A DNA stretch of 64,000 nucleotides. It comes from an uncultured Flavobacteriaceae bacterium. Lineage in GTDB: Bacteria > Bacteroidota > Bacteroidia > Flavobacteriales > Flavobacteriaceae. Positions 16,533-25,878 of the stretch are shown in pieces. Under the pieces are notes generated by a model. The model saw only the letters and a list, made by a program, of their open reading frames with translations. It was not told where the DNA came from and did not search any database. The DNA is taken from positions 1 to 64,000 of the forward strand of contig CANNBV010000003.1 in assembly GCA_947502975.1 (NCBI GenBank). The letters run 5' to 3'. Positions within the stretch are counted from its first letter, which is position 1; every line of letters begins with the position of its first letter. The position numbers and the translations under genes are program-made.

Positions 16533-17957
16533 ATGACATCAGCTGAATTTTATTCCCTTGTAAAACAACATTTTCCGTTTCAGCCTACGTTAAAGCAAGA
16601 TATTGTAATACAGCAACTTTCGCAATTTATATTTAGTAAAGAAGCTAATTCCATTTACTTATTAAAAGGATATGCAGGTACAGGAAAAACAACCATTGTT
16701 AGTACTATAGTTAACAATTTATGGAAAGCTAAAATGAGCGCTGTGCTATTGGCACCAACTGGTAGAGCTGCCAAAGTAATCTCTAATTACTCTAAAACAG
16801 AGGCATTTACTATTCATAAAAAGATTTATTTTCCGAAAAAGAATTCAGGTGGTGGTGTAAAGTTTGTATTGCAGCCTAATAAGCATAAAAACACCATTTT
16901 TATTGTAGATGAAGCCTCTATGATTCCTGATACTCCGGGAGATTCTAAATTGTTTGAAAATGGTTCACTTCTAGATGATTTAATGCAATATGTATATTCT
17001 GGTTTTAAATGTAAATTATTGCTAATAGGTGATACGGCTCAATTACCTCCTGTTAAATTAGATATAAGCCCAGCCTTAGATGAAAATAAGTTAGCCCTTA
17101 ATTACAACAAAGAGGTTACTAAAATGGAATTGGATGAAGTAGTACGGCAAGAAGAAAACTCGGGGATTTTAATTAACGCAACAGCATTACGGGAAACTTT
17201 AGCAAGCAATTTTTTTGATACATTTAAATTTGAATTACAGGGCTTTACAGATATTATAAGACTAGTTGATGGTTATGAAATTATGGATGCCATAAATGAT
17301 GCCTACAGTAATTTAGGAAATGAAGAAACGGCCATTATCGTACGTAGTAATAAACGTGCTAATATGTACAATCAACAAATTAGAAGCAGAATTTTATTTA
17401 ATGAGAATGAATTAAGTGCGGGTGATTATTTAATGGTAGTTAAGAATAATTATTTTTGGGTAAAACCAACAACCGAAGCTGGTTTTATAGCCAATGGCGA
17501 TATTATTGAAATATTAGAAATTTTCAAAATTGTAGAATTGTATGGTTTTCGCTTCGCGGAAGTAAAAGTGCGTATGGTAGATTATCCAAAAATGCGACCT
17601 TTTGAAACAGTTTTGCTTCTGGATACCATTACTGCTGAAACGCCATCACTATCCTATGATGATTCTAACCGATTATATCAAGAAGTCATGAAGGATTTTG
17701 AGAACGAATCAAGCAATTACAAAAAGTTCTTAAAAGTGAAGAATAACAAACATTTTAATGCATTGCAGGTTAAGTTTTCATACGCAATTACCTGTCATAA
17801 ATCACAAGGAGGGCAATGGCACACCGTATTTGTTGAACAACCCTATTTACCAAATGGCATAGATGTTGATTATTTACGTTGGCTGTATACAGCAGTTACA
17901 AGAGCCAAAGAAAAATTGTATCTTATTGGTTTTAAAGATGATTTTTTTGAAGAATGA
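16533..17957 (+). CDS. RecD-like superfamily 1 DNA helicase
   Basis: A 474-residue SF1B-type helicase. Walker A GYAGTGKT is at residues 46-53, followed by motif Ia LLAPTGRAAKV. Walker B is FIVDEASM near residue 125, and motif III is LLIGDTAQLPPV near residue 168. The C-terminal UvrD-like part carries TCHKSQGGQW (motif V) and YTAVTRAKEKL (motif VI). It is shorter than RecD or RecD2 because it lacks their N-terminal extension, and it is not next to recB or recC. It probably acts in DNA repair or recombination; the exact role is unknown. Confidence 0.9.
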   Translation: MTSAEFYSLVKQHFPFQPTLKQDIVIQQLSQFIFSKEANSIYLLKGYAGTGKTTIVSTIVNNLWKAKMSAVLLAPTGRAAKVISNYSKTEAFTIHKKIYFPKKNSGGGVKFVLQPNKHKNTIFIVDEASMIPDTPGDSKLFENGSLLDDLMQYVYSGFKCKLLLIGDTAQLPPVKLDISPALDENKLALNYNKEVTKMELDEVVRQEENSGILINATALRETLASNFFDTFKFELQGFTDIIRLVDGYEIMDAINDAYSNLGNEETAIIVRSNKRANMYNQQIRSRILFNENELSAGDYLMVVKNNYFWVKPTTEAGFIANGDIIEILEIFKIVELYGFRFAEVKVRMVDYPKMRPFETVLLLDTITAETPSLSYDDSNRLYQEVMKDFENESSNYKKFLKVKNNKHFNALQVKFSYAITCHKSQGGQWHTVFVEQPYLPNGIDVDYLRWLYTAVTRAKEKLYLIGFKDDFFEE

Positions 17958-18133
17958 TTTTAGTTTTTCGATCTCAATTGCACAGTATTCAGTTGGTTAT
18001 ACTAATTTTTTGCTTTAGTAAGAGAATTAGATATTAGTATAATTCATTGTGAAACTTAGCACCTTTACGAGAAAATTGAAACTTAATAGATTAATATAAA
18101 AAATTAAAGTCCCTTTTGAGGATTTAGGAAGTT

Positions 18134-18709
18134 ATGACACCAGAAACAATACTTAGTATTTGCTTAGGCATAGGATTATCAGCATCCGTTGGATTTCGTG
18201 TGTTTTTGCCGTTGTTTGCCTTGAGTTTAGCTGCGCATTTTGATGTTTGGCAGCTAAATGAATCGTGGGCATGGATTGGAGGCATTCCTGCACTCATTAC
18301 ATTAGGCGTAGCAACATTAGTTGAAATTTGCGCTTATTTTATTCCATATGTAGATAATTTATTGGATAGTATTGCAGTGCCATTAGCAGCATTAGCCGGA
18401 ACAGCAGTCATGCTGTCTACAGTAGCAGATTTAAGCCCAGTAACTACTTGGGCATTGGCAATTATAGCAGGAGGAGGAACGGCAGCAGCCGTAGCTGGAA
18501 CATCTGGTACAACACGATTAGCATCGACTGCAACCACAGGAGGTATGGCTAATCCCGTAGTTTCTACATTAGAGACGGGTACTTCTGTAGTGATGTCTAC
18601 ACTTTCAATATTTGTCCCTATTGTAGCAGTAGTTATAGTTGTTATTATTTTATTAATCATTTTTAAACTATTTATCCGTTTAAAACGAAAGAAATCTCCA
18701 GTTGGATAA
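18134..18709 (+). CDS. DUF4126 membrane protein
   Basis: A 191-residue membrane protein with about five hydrophobic segments, including glycine/alanine-rich helices in the middle and a long C-terminal membrane helix (residues 153-180) followed by a basic tail. The N-terminal block GLSASVGFRVFLPLFALSL is typical of the DUF4126 family. Function unknown. It precedes kdsB by 39 bases and could be cotranscribed with it. Confidence 0.82.
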   Translation: MTPETILSICLGIGLSASVGFRVFLPLFALSLAAHFDVWQLNESWAWIGGIPALITLGVATLVEICAYFIPYVDNLLDSIAVPLAALAGTAVMLSTVADLSPVTTWALAIIAGGGTAAAVAGTSGTTRLASTATTGGMANPVVSTLETGTSVVMSTLSIFVPIVAVVIVVIILLIIFKLFIRLKRKKSPVG

Positions 18710-18748
18710 ATATTTGGTATTTTTGATGACTTAATTTAGAACCATTAG

Positions 18749-19477
18749 ATGAAAATTATTTCGATGATTCCTGCGCGTTATAGCGCGTCTCGATTCCCTG
18801 GAAAGCTTATGCAAGATCTAGGGGGTAAAACTGTAATTCTTCAGACATACGAGGCTACTGTGGCCACAAATTTATTTGATGATGTTATAGTTGTTACTGA
18901 CAGCGATATTATTTTTAATGAAATTGCTAATAATGGTGGTAAAGTCATGATGAGTAAAAAAGAACATGACTGTGGTAGTGATAGAATAGCTGAAGCTGTA
19001 GAACATTTAGATATAGATGTTGTGGTTAATGTGCAAGGTGATGAGCCATTTACTGATGAAATGTCTTTAAAAAAGTTGATTGCAGTTTTTAAAGAAGACA
19101 CTGATAATCAAGTAGACTTAGCATCACTAATGGTGCATATTACAGATGATGATGAGATTAAAAATCCAAATACAGTAAAGGTGGTTTTAGATCAAGACAA
19201 TTTTGCATTGTATTTTTCTCGTAGCCCAATTCCTTATCCTCGTGATACTTCTGTAGATGTTAAATATTACAAACATAAAGGCGTTTATGCTTTTAGAAAA
19301 GATGCTCTTTTGGATTTCTACCGTTTGCCAATGCTAACTTTAGAAGCCTCAGAAAAATTGGAGCAACTCAGATATTTAGAATACGGCAAACGTATTAAAA
19401 TGGTAGAAACTTCTGTTGAAGGTGTAGAAATTGATACGCCAGAAGATTTAGAGCGCGCAAAAAAATTATGGAAGTAG
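18749..19477 (+). CDS. kdsB: 3-deoxy-manno-octulosonate cytidylyltransferase
   Basis: A 242-residue nucleotidyltransferase that activates Kdo (or a Kdo derivative) as CMP-sugar for lipopolysaccharide core synthesis. The signature [12 protein letters not shown] at residues 7-18, the block VNVQGDEPF near residue 93, and [12 protein letters not shown] near residue 157 are diagnostic. The stop overlaps the HAD hydrolase gene by 10 bases. A gene resembling the Kdo 8-oxidase KdnB follows in the same unit, so the natural substrate may be the 8-amino derivative of Kdo, as in Shewanella. Confidence 0.96.
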   Translation: MKIISMIPARYSASRFPGKLMQDLGGKTVILQTYEATVATNLFDDVIVVTDSDIIFNEIANNGGKVMMSKKEHDCGSDRIAEAVEHLDIDVVVNVQGDEPFTDEMSLKKLIAVFKEDTDNQVDLASLMVHITDDDEIKNPNTVKVVLDQDNFALYFSRSPIPYPRDTSVDVKYYKHKGVYAFRKDALLDFYRLPMLTLEASEKLEQLRYLEYGKRIKMVETSVEGVEIDTPEDLERAKKLWK

Positions 19478-20172
19478 ATTACAATGGTATAAAAGTAATT
19501 GGTTTTGATGCCGATGACACCCTTTGGGTAAACGAAACTTATTTTCGTGAAGCCGAATTGGAATTTGCAAAATTGTTATCAGAATTTGAAACCCCAAATA
19601 AAATTGATCAAGAACTATTTAAAAAGGAAATAGGAAATTTATCATTATATGGATATGGTGTTAAAGCGTTTACCTTGTCTATGGTAGAGTGTGCTTTAGA
19701 ACTTTCAAATTATACACTATCAAATAAAACTATTGAGAAAATTCTAAATATCGGCAAAAATATGCTGAATGAACCAGTAGAATTACTAGATGGTGTTGAA
19801 GAGGTGCTAGAACAATTATCTAAAAGATACAGGCTCATTTTAGCGACTAAAGGTGATTTACTTGATCAAGAACGAAAGTTGGAAAAGTCTGGTTTAACAA
19901 ATTACTTTCATCATATTGAAGTATTGAGTGATAAGCAAGAGGAAAATTATTCAAAACTATTAAATCATTTAGATATTAACCCTTCAGAGTTTTTAATGAT
20001 AGGGAATTCTCTAAAATCTGATGTTTTACCATTAGTTAATATTAATGCGAACGCAATTCATGTGCCATTTCACACCACTTGGGCTCATGAGTTAGTTACA
20101 GAAAAAGAAACTAATGGAAAACAATATAAAACGATAAATACATTGAGAGATCTTTTAAAATTAGTGCCATAA
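19468..20172 (+). CDS. HAD-superfamily hydrolase
   Basis: A 234-residue haloacid dehalogenase-like phosphatase. Motif I FDADDTLW gives nucleophile Asp14 and acid Asp16, motif II is ILATKGD near residue 127, and motif IV is [10 protein letters not shown] near residue 177. A helical cap lies between motifs I and II (YjjG/nucleotidase-like C1 cap). It is larger than KdsC, the Kdo-8-phosphate phosphatase, and lacks its tetramer-type features, so I do not call it kdsC. It overlaps kdsB by 10 bases, which suggests a function tied to it, but the substrate is unknown. Confidence 0.85.
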   Translation: MEVDYNGIKVIGFDADDTLWVNETYFREAELEFAKLLSEFETPNKIDQELFKKEIGNLSLYGYGVKAFTLSMVECALELSNYTLSNKTIEKILNIGKNMLNEPVELLDGVEEVLEQLSKRYRLILATKGDLLDQERKLEKSGLTNYFHHIEVLSDKQEENYSKLLNHLDINPSEFLMIGNSLKSDVLPLVNINANAIHVPFHTTWAHELVTEKETNGKQYKTINTLRDLLKLVP

Positions 20173-20269
20173 ATTGAAAAATGAAATACTTTTAAAAGTT
20201 TCGAGAGATTTTAAATACGTAAAATTAAAATAATACTATTTTTACATTTTGTAAAAGAAAAGACACTAC

Positions 20270-21352
20270 ATGAGTTATAAAAACTTTCCAATGGTGCCAA
20301 GAGTAATTTTTGGCAGAGGTAGTTTCAATCAGTTAGGTGAGTTGTTATCCCCAAATCGCTTAAATAATACAGCACCATTTATCTATTTGGTAGATGATGT
20401 GTTTAGGCCTGAAATAAATGTTACTTCTAGAATACCTATTTCGTATGATGATCGTATTATTTATGTTTCTACTATAGAAGAACCTAAAACATCGCAAGTA
20501 GATGAATTAGTTGAAGATATTATTTTAACTTCAAAGGAAAGACCATCTGGTATTATCGGAATTGGAGGAGGCTCTATTTTAGATTTAGCCAAAGCTGTGG
20601 CAATAATGTTAACTAATGAAGGCAACGCTGAAGATTATCAAGGTTGGGATTTGGTGAAAAATAAAGCAGTGTATCATGTAGGTATTCCAACTATTTCAGG
20701 AACAGGAGCAGAGGTGTCTAGAACTACAGTTTTAACAGGGCCTACACGAAAGTTAGGCATTAATTCAGATTATACACCTTTTGATCAAGTAGTATTAGAT
20801 CCTGAGTTAACTAATGGTACACCAAAAGAACAGTGGTTTTATACTGGTATGGATTGTTTTATTCATTGTGTAGAATCATTAAATGGAACTTATTTAAATG
20901 CATTTAGTAAGACATATGGCGAAATGGCTTATAGTATCTGCAAAGAGATTTATTTAGATGGTAAACTATCAAAAAAAGATGCACAAGATAAGCTGATGAT
21001 GGCATCATGGCATGGTGGAATGAGTATTGCATACTCTCAAGTTGGTGTTGCTCACGCCATGAGTTATGGATTATCTTATTTATTAGGTACCAAACATGGT
21101 ATTGGTAATTGCATTGTATTCAATCATTTAGAAGAGTTTTATCCAAAGGACGTGAAGCTTTTTAAAGAAATGCTAGCAATTCATAATATCACTTTGCCAA
21201 CAGGTATTTGTTCACATTTGAGTGATAAAGATTTAGATACGATGATTACCATAGCTTTAAGTCTTGAACCATTATGGGAAAATGCAATTGGTAAAAATTG
21301 GAAAAAGACAATTACTCCTAAAAAACTCAAAGAGCTTTATTTAAAAATGTAG
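20270..21352 (+). CDS. kdnB: Iron-containing alcohol dehydrogenase, likely Kdo 8-oxidase (KdnB-like)
   Basis: A 360-residue iron-dependent alcohol dehydrogenase. The nucleotide loop GGGS is at residues 99-102 and the metal site is indicated by GMDCFIHCVE near 200, VGVAHAMSYGL near 262 and KHGIGNC near 278. The whole layout (VIFGRGSF start, FLVDDV-like block, SDYTPFDQVVLD, QWFYTGMDC) closely resembles what I recall of KdnB of Shewanella, which oxidises the C8 hydroxyl of Kdo before transamination by KdnA. Position three genes after kdsB supports this. No KdnA-type aminotransferase is present in the window. Generic iron-ADH activity on another substrate is the alternative. Confidence 0.68.
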   Translation: MSYKNFPMVPRVIFGRGSFNQLGELLSPNRLNNTAPFIYLVDDVFRPEINVTSRIPISYDDRIIYVSTIEEPKTSQVDELVEDIILTSKERPSGIIGIGGGSILDLAKAVAIMLTNEGNAEDYQGWDLVKNKAVYHVGIPTISGTGAEVSRTTVLTGPTRKLGINSDYTPFDQVVLDPELTNGTPKEQWFYTGMDCFIHCVESLNGTYLNAFSKTYGEMAYSICKEIYLDGKLSKKDAQDKLMMASWHGGMSIAYSQVGVAHAMSYGLSYLLGTKHGIGNCIVFNHLEEFYPKDVKLFKEMLAIHNITLPTGICSHLSDKDLDTMITIALSLEPLWENAIGKNWKKTITPKKLKELYLKM

Positions 21353-21353
21353 T

Positions 21354-21905
21354 ATGAGGCAAAGGCTAGCTAAATTCATGTATCATAAAGTATTAGGCTG
21401 GCAAGTTGAAGGAGATTATGAAATTCTCCGAAGCGATATAAAAAAAGCTGTAATAATTGCTGTGCCCCATACGAGTTGGCACGACTTTTATATTGGTGTA
21501 TTAGTAAGAGCTGTGTTGGGAATAAAAGTTAATTTCATTGGCAAAAAAGAACTTTTTATTTTCCCTTTTGGATATTTTTTTAAGGCCTTAGGAGGAAGAC
21601 CCATAGACCGAAAAAACAATCAAAACAAAGTGGAAGCTATTACTAAATTATTTACAGCTAATGAAATATTTAGAATAGCATTAGCACCAGAAGGTACAAG
21701 GAAAAAGGTAGAAAAATGGCGCACAGGTTTTTATTATATTGCTAAAGCGGCAAAAGTACCTATTGTGATGTTTACCTTAGATTTTGAAAATAAAAAAAAT
21801 ACATTTTCAAAACCATTTTATCCTACTAATGATATAGAATCTGATTTCAAGACTTTACAAGCATTTTTTAGTGATGTTAAAGGTAAAATCCCTGAATATT
21901 CATAG
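21354..21905 (+). CDS. 1-acyl-glycerol-3-phosphate acyltransferase family protein
   Basis: A 183-residue member of the PlsC/LPLAT family. The catalytic HX4D motif is HTSWHD (His39, Asp44) and the substrate block APEGTR is near residue 116; the intermediate GRPIDRK block near residue 81 is also conserved. It is shorter than PlsC and lacks a clear membrane helix, as do many Bacteroidota relatives. It starts 1 base after the KdnB-like gene, so the two are coupled. It could acylate a lysophospholipid or another lipid; a bidirectional terminator follows. Confidence 0.86.
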   Translation: MRQRLAKFMYHKVLGWQVEGDYEILRSDIKKAVIIAVPHTSWHDFYIGVLVRAVLGIKVNFIGKKELFIFPFGYFFKALGGRPIDRKNNQNKVEAITKLFTANEIFRIALAPEGTRKKVEKWRTGFYYIAKAAKVPIVMFTLDFENKKNTFSKPFYPTNDIESDFKTLQAFFSDVKGKIPEYS

Positions 21906-22009
21906 TTAAATACTAAAAGTGGCATAGGTTTTGATATTTATAGATTGAGGTTAATGAAACATAAAGTAAACAATTCATTGTCCCTAAAAAGAAACATAAA
22001 CCACATAAT

Positions 22010-22041
22010 AAAAAAGCTACTTCATTTGAAGTAGCTTTTTT
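22010..22041. terminator. Bidirectional terminator
   Basis: A perfect 15-bp stem (AAAAAAGCTACTTCA with its complement) and a 2-base loop, with A-tract and T-tract on the two sides. It separates the convergent acyltransferase and metalloprotease genes. Confidence 0.92.
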
Positions 22042-22066
22042 AGTTTCTTTAAAATAAGTTAATATT

Positions 22067-24640
22067 TTATTTGAGTTCTTTCAACCCATTATCAATTAGT
22101 GTTCTTAAATGCTCTTTATGTGCTCTGGAAGCAATGTTTCCGGAAGGAGCAGCCATACTTCTTATGCGCTTTAAGTTGTAAAGTGCCATAGATTTCGCAT
22201 TATGTGGATACCTAGAACTTATTTTACCTGTTAACATGTTTAGTAACATTTCAGTATATTCTAATTGTAAATTTTGTCTAAATGAATTTACATTACTATA
22301 AATATCAGCTTTAAAAATAGCATTATTCAAATCAGTCATCATAGAAGATAGTTTATATTCATTACCATACAATTCAGAGTCTGTAATTCTTTGTAATGTA
22401 TTGTAATGTAATAAATGACTTAAAACACGCTTTTGCATTCCTAAAACTCTACTGTGAATTTTTGGATCCTCTGGTGATCTTCTAAAGTTAAATCCTCTAC
22501 GCTGACTTGCTAAATAGTTATACAATTCTTCTGGTGCATCAAATGCATTTGGTGCAAAAACATATGTACTTAATGCATTCATTGCTTTTTTCTGATCTTC
22601 TAAACTCACTGGGGTGTAGGGTTGTGTAGCACCATTTTGACCAACAGCAGTTCTTTCAACATAAACACCACCAATAAATCTAGAAATGGTATTCGCTGCA
22701 CTACCTTTTTGTCCTGTTAAAATAAAATAGACGCGTTTTAGCTCTTCATAAAAATCACCTTGTTTTGAAAAATTAGTTTTGGCATCTTTTAAAAGATTAT
22801 CAGACAATTCCATTCTGTCGATAGACCAATCTATTTGTTGATTAGACTGATCAGATACATTTACCCTAGGGTCAATAGCTTTACCTGGACTGCGCATATC
22901 ATCTGCGTCATTACCAAAAATATGTTCTGGTTTAGTAGACTCGTTCAATAATGCTTGTCTTTCACTTTCAGTTTTAAAAGGTTGATAACCAAGCTGAATC
23001 GCCCAAATATCATAAGGGCCCACTGCTACATCATCATATTGCCCTTGTTTGCTTCTATCTTTTGTAATATTTAAAGCAGCATAATCCATTACAGAGGCTG
23101 TTAAACATTTCCCTTCAATAAAATCAGCATCATTTAATTGTTCTATGGAAAAGAGCTGACTCGCTTTCATGTTGTGATTGAGACCTAAAGTATGTCCAAC
23201 TTCATGCATGATTAAAGCCATCATAGACTCTTTTTTGATACGCTCCATTTCTAGATCTGAAGCCCCAGTAGCAGAAACTACAGCATTAGCAAACATAAGT
23301 TCTTGATGTACTTCATGACCTAGGCTACAATATTTTAAATCGTCATTAAGATCCATTGTTGCTTTATTAAAGAGTTTATCGTAAAGCACTCTATTGGTAA
23401 AGTGAACATACTCTAACATGATATCTGCACCTAAAATTTGACCAGTTCTAGGGTTAACAAAACTAGGGCCGTATCCCCCAAAAGGTGGCTGAGGGGAGGA
23501 TGTCCAACGTAATACATTATATCTTATATCTCCAGCATCCCATTCTGCATCATCGGGTTGTACTTTAACCACTACTGCATTTTTAAACCCAGCTTTTTCA
23601 AATGCTTTGTTCCATTGTAAAACACCATTTTTAATAGTTTCTCTCCATTCTAAAGGAGTGGTGTTTTCTATCCACCAAGTAATTGGTTCAACAGGTTCAG
23701 ATAGTTGTGCTTCAGGATCTTTTTTCTTAAGATGCCATCTATGGATTAAATCTCTATACGGCGTTGTACTTGTACTAGTTTGGTCATCTACTTGTCTAGT
23801 AAAATAGCCTACTCTAGGATCATCAAATCTAACTTCATAATCATTATCTGGCATAGCTATCAAGCTATGATTCACTTTTATACTTACATTTCGTCCATCT
23901 GTAACAGCACTAGAGCCACCATTCAACACTGAAGGTTTGGAATATACGTACTCTGAGGTAATATTTATGTTATCAGGATAGTTTTTAATAGAGTTTATTT
24001 TTGTCTTATTCTTATCTAAATTACCTAAAGTAAAAGACAACGGAGACGATCCTGGGAATCTCGGGCGTTTTATTTGTCCGAATGTTTCTTTCAAGAATAA
24101 GTCACTTGCTTTGATAAGATACAATCCTTTTTTGGCGTCATGCGCTTCAATTTTTAAACTCGCTATGTTAGCATTAGAAATATTAGCATCTTTAGCTTTA
24201 GAAAGCGCATTATCAGGATCAAAATAATATGACGTATTTTGCTTGATAAACTCAATTTTATTAAAATGTTTAGTGATTTTAATAACTTGTGTAGGTGCAT
24301 ATGCACCTCTAAATCTACCCGCTTCTAATACTCCATCAGCGACTTGTGCAAAATGAATAAATTCTTGGCCTATATTATCTTCTGAAATAAGCATTTGAAG
24401 TCCACCACTAATAGTATCTTGGTAGAGCGTGAAAAGTCCCTCCATTTTTTTACTAGACTTAGTTAATGAGGCTATAGTCTTTTTTTTAGAAGGTTTTTTT
24501 ACAGGAGCTGGCGCTTCAGTTTTATTTTTCTTTTTCTTGTCTTTTCTCTTGTTTTGAGCATCAATGTTAAGGGGCATCATGAATGTGGCGATTAAAAGCA
24601 GCAAAAGTGCTCTTAATTTCCATATTGAGTTTGTCTTCAT
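22067..24640 (-). CDS. Secreted zinc-dependent metalloprotease (DUF5117/DUF5118 type)
   Basis: An 857-residue protein with a signal peptide (cleavage after NIDAQ, residue 29) and a Lys-rich linker (residues 30-60). A large N-terminal beta domain of the DUF5117/5118 type precedes the catalytic region. The zinc motif HEVGHTLGLNH is at residues 479-489 and fits the metzincin pattern HExxHxxGxxH; the block SVMDYAALN near residue 518 fits the Met-turn that follows in metzincins. The C-terminal third (about 600-857) is helical (DUF4953 type). Such proteins are common in Bacteroidota and act outside the cytoplasm on unknown protein substrates. Monocistronic, with a terminator just after the stop. 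Confidence 0.9.
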   Translation of the reverse strand: MKTNSIWKLRALLLLLIATFMMPLNIDAQNKRKDKKKKNKTEAPAPVKKPSKKKTIASLTKSSKKMEGLFTLYQDTISGGLQMLISEDNIGQEFIHFAQVADGVLEAGRFRGAYAPTQVIKITKHFNKIEFIKQNTSYYFDPDNALSKAKDANISNANIASLKIEAHDAKKGLYLIKASDLFLKETFGQIKRPRFPGSSPLSFTLGNLDKNKTKINSIKNYPDNINITSEYVYSKPSVLNGGSSAVTDGRNVSIKVNHSLIAMPDNDYEVRFDDPRVGYFTRQVDDQTSTSTTPYRDLIHRWHLKKKDPEAQLSEPVEPITWWIENTTPLEWRETIKNGVLQWNKAFEKAGFKNAVVVKVQPDDAEWDAGDIRYNVLRWTSSPQPPFGGYGPSFVNPRTGQILGADIMLEYVHFTNRVLYDKLFNKATMDLNDDLKYCSLGHEVHQELMFANAVVSATGASDLEMERIKKESMMALIMHEVGHTLGLNHNMKASQLFSIEQLNDADFIEGKCLTASVMDYAALNITKDRSKQGQYDDVAVGPYDIWAIQLGYQPFKTESERQALLNESTKPEHIFGNDADDMRSPGKAIDPRVNVSDQSNQQIDWSIDRMELSDNLLKDAKTNFSKQGDFYEELKRVYFILTGQKGSAANTISRFIGGVYVERTAVGQNGATQPYTPVSLEDQKKAMNALSTYVFAPNAFDAPEELYNYLASQRRGFNFRRSPEDPKIHSRVLGMQKRVLSHLLHYNTLQRITDSELYGNEYKLSSMMTDLNNAIFKADIYSNVNSFRQNLQLEYTEMLLNMLTGKISSRYPHNAKSMALYNLKRIRSMAAPSGNIASRAHKEHLRTLIDNGLKELK

Positions 24641-24862
24641 AGAGTGTTTTTAAGATTAATGAATTCTTGATATTTAAATTAGCGTCGCTAAAGTTAAGTA
24701 TTAAAAGGGGTAAATTTCAATTCAAAATGTTAAATGAAGTTAAATTGATTAAAAAATCAAAAAAAGTCACTTTGTGTTATCCTTTGAAATAAAATTTGAT
24801 AAATTTATTTTAATATGAAAGCTGGACTATTTGTATTTCGGTTGGAAATAATGAAAGCAGGA

Positions 24863-25870
24863 TTATTTATTTAATTTCCAAGCTCTAGTACTCGTACTTT
24901 TGCTATCTGGAAAATCTTTAGGAACATCTTGGCTAACACCTCCTGTAGCGACCCATTCGGCACCACGTTGCAATGTGGTTATAAAACCTACGCATTCCAT
25001 TGAATAATCCATATGCCCTAGGGTAGTATGGAAAATTCTTCCTTTTCCATAATTGATAGTCATTAACATGGGCTCATGCCTACCTGTACGCTTTTCATCA
25101 TTTTTTTTATCTGAATATGCAGTAGCAAGAACTGTCATATTTTCGGCTGGACCTCTAAGTTTTTCATACAATTCATCTTTGGCATGTAACCATTCCATTG
25201 GTAGTCCTTTCATTATGGGATGCTTAGGAGTTCTAGTCGTTAAAATAAACTCTGATTGTTTTCCATGTTGTCCACAATTTCCAGCAGAAGCATCTTTTTC
25301 TAGTTTATCATCATCATTATAAAATACATAAGGTCCAGAAACTTCATTTCTACCACCCCAACCACCAAGGCCTATCATCTTATTAAATTCTTTCCAATCT
25401 CCCCATGAGTTATCTGCAGCATGTATCACAACTAAACCTCCACCATTTGCCATGTAGTTTTCAAAATTAGTTTTGGTTTGATGAGGTAATTCTGATGCTT
25501 TCCAACCCAAATTAGAAACAACTAAATTGTATTTTTCAAAATCTGGACTAAAATTTGGATCTACTTTTGGTTCTTGTACAATTTCAGTAGAGATACTTGT
25601 GTTTAAGGGGTATTGATTTAAGTATTTTTCTCCTTTCCAAGTAAATTGCTTTCTAGAGATATCAACTTCAAAAAGCCCTGTTTGTTCTAGATAATCCTTA
25701 ATCATGAAGGTGCTTTTAGGCCATATACCATGATTGTTTTCACCATCGAGAATTAGTACCTTTAACTTTGGAGTTGCAATATTTTCCTTAGAATTAACGC
25801 CAGATTTACAATTAAATAGAGTAATGAAAAAAAGTAAAATCGCTAAAACACTTAATTTTTGAAATTTCAT
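24863..25870 (-). CDS. ThuA-like lipoprotein (second copy)
   Basis: A 335-residue ThuA-like protein (glutamine-amidotransferase-like fold) with a lipoprotein signal (lipobox FNC, Cys21). Diagnostic blocks are LILDGENNHGIWPKST near residue 40, NGGGLVVIHAADNSWGDW near residue 146 and GRIFHTTLGHMDYSMECVGF near residue 285. It is about the same length as, and clearly paralogous to, the gene just upstream (8-base gap), so the pair arose by tandem duplication. ThuA-type proteins work with Gfo/Idh/MocA dehydrogenases in disaccharide use in rhizobia; such a dehydrogenase is next door at 27043-28017. Confidence 0.88.
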   Translation of the reverse strand: MKFQKLSVLAILLFFITLFNCKSGVNSKENIATPKLKVLILDGENNHGIWPKSTFMIKDYLEQTGLFEVDISRKQFTWKGEKYLNQYPLNTSISTEIVQEPKVDPNFSPDFEKYNLVVSNLGWKASELPHQTKTNFENYMANGGGLVVIHAADNSWGDWKEFNKMIGLGGWGGRNEVSGPYVFYNDDDKLEKDASAGNCGQHGKQSEFILTTRTPKHPIMKGLPMEWLHAKDELYEKLRGPAENMTVLATAYSDKKNDEKRTGRHEPMLMTINYGKGRIFHTTLGHMDYSMECVGFITTLQRGAEWVATGGVSQDVPKDFPDSKSTSTRAWKLNK

Positions 25871-25878
25871 TTAAAAAC

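Noticed and set aside
18334-18660. A 108-codon minus-strand frame with Thr/Val/Ala repeats
   Set aside because: It is the mirror of the alanine- and glycine-rich membrane helices of the DUF4126 protein.
19468-20172. Call of kdsC for the HAD hydrolase next to kdsB
   Set aside because: The protein is longer than KdsC, has a C1 cap insertion and a YjjG-like pattern, so position alone is not enough.
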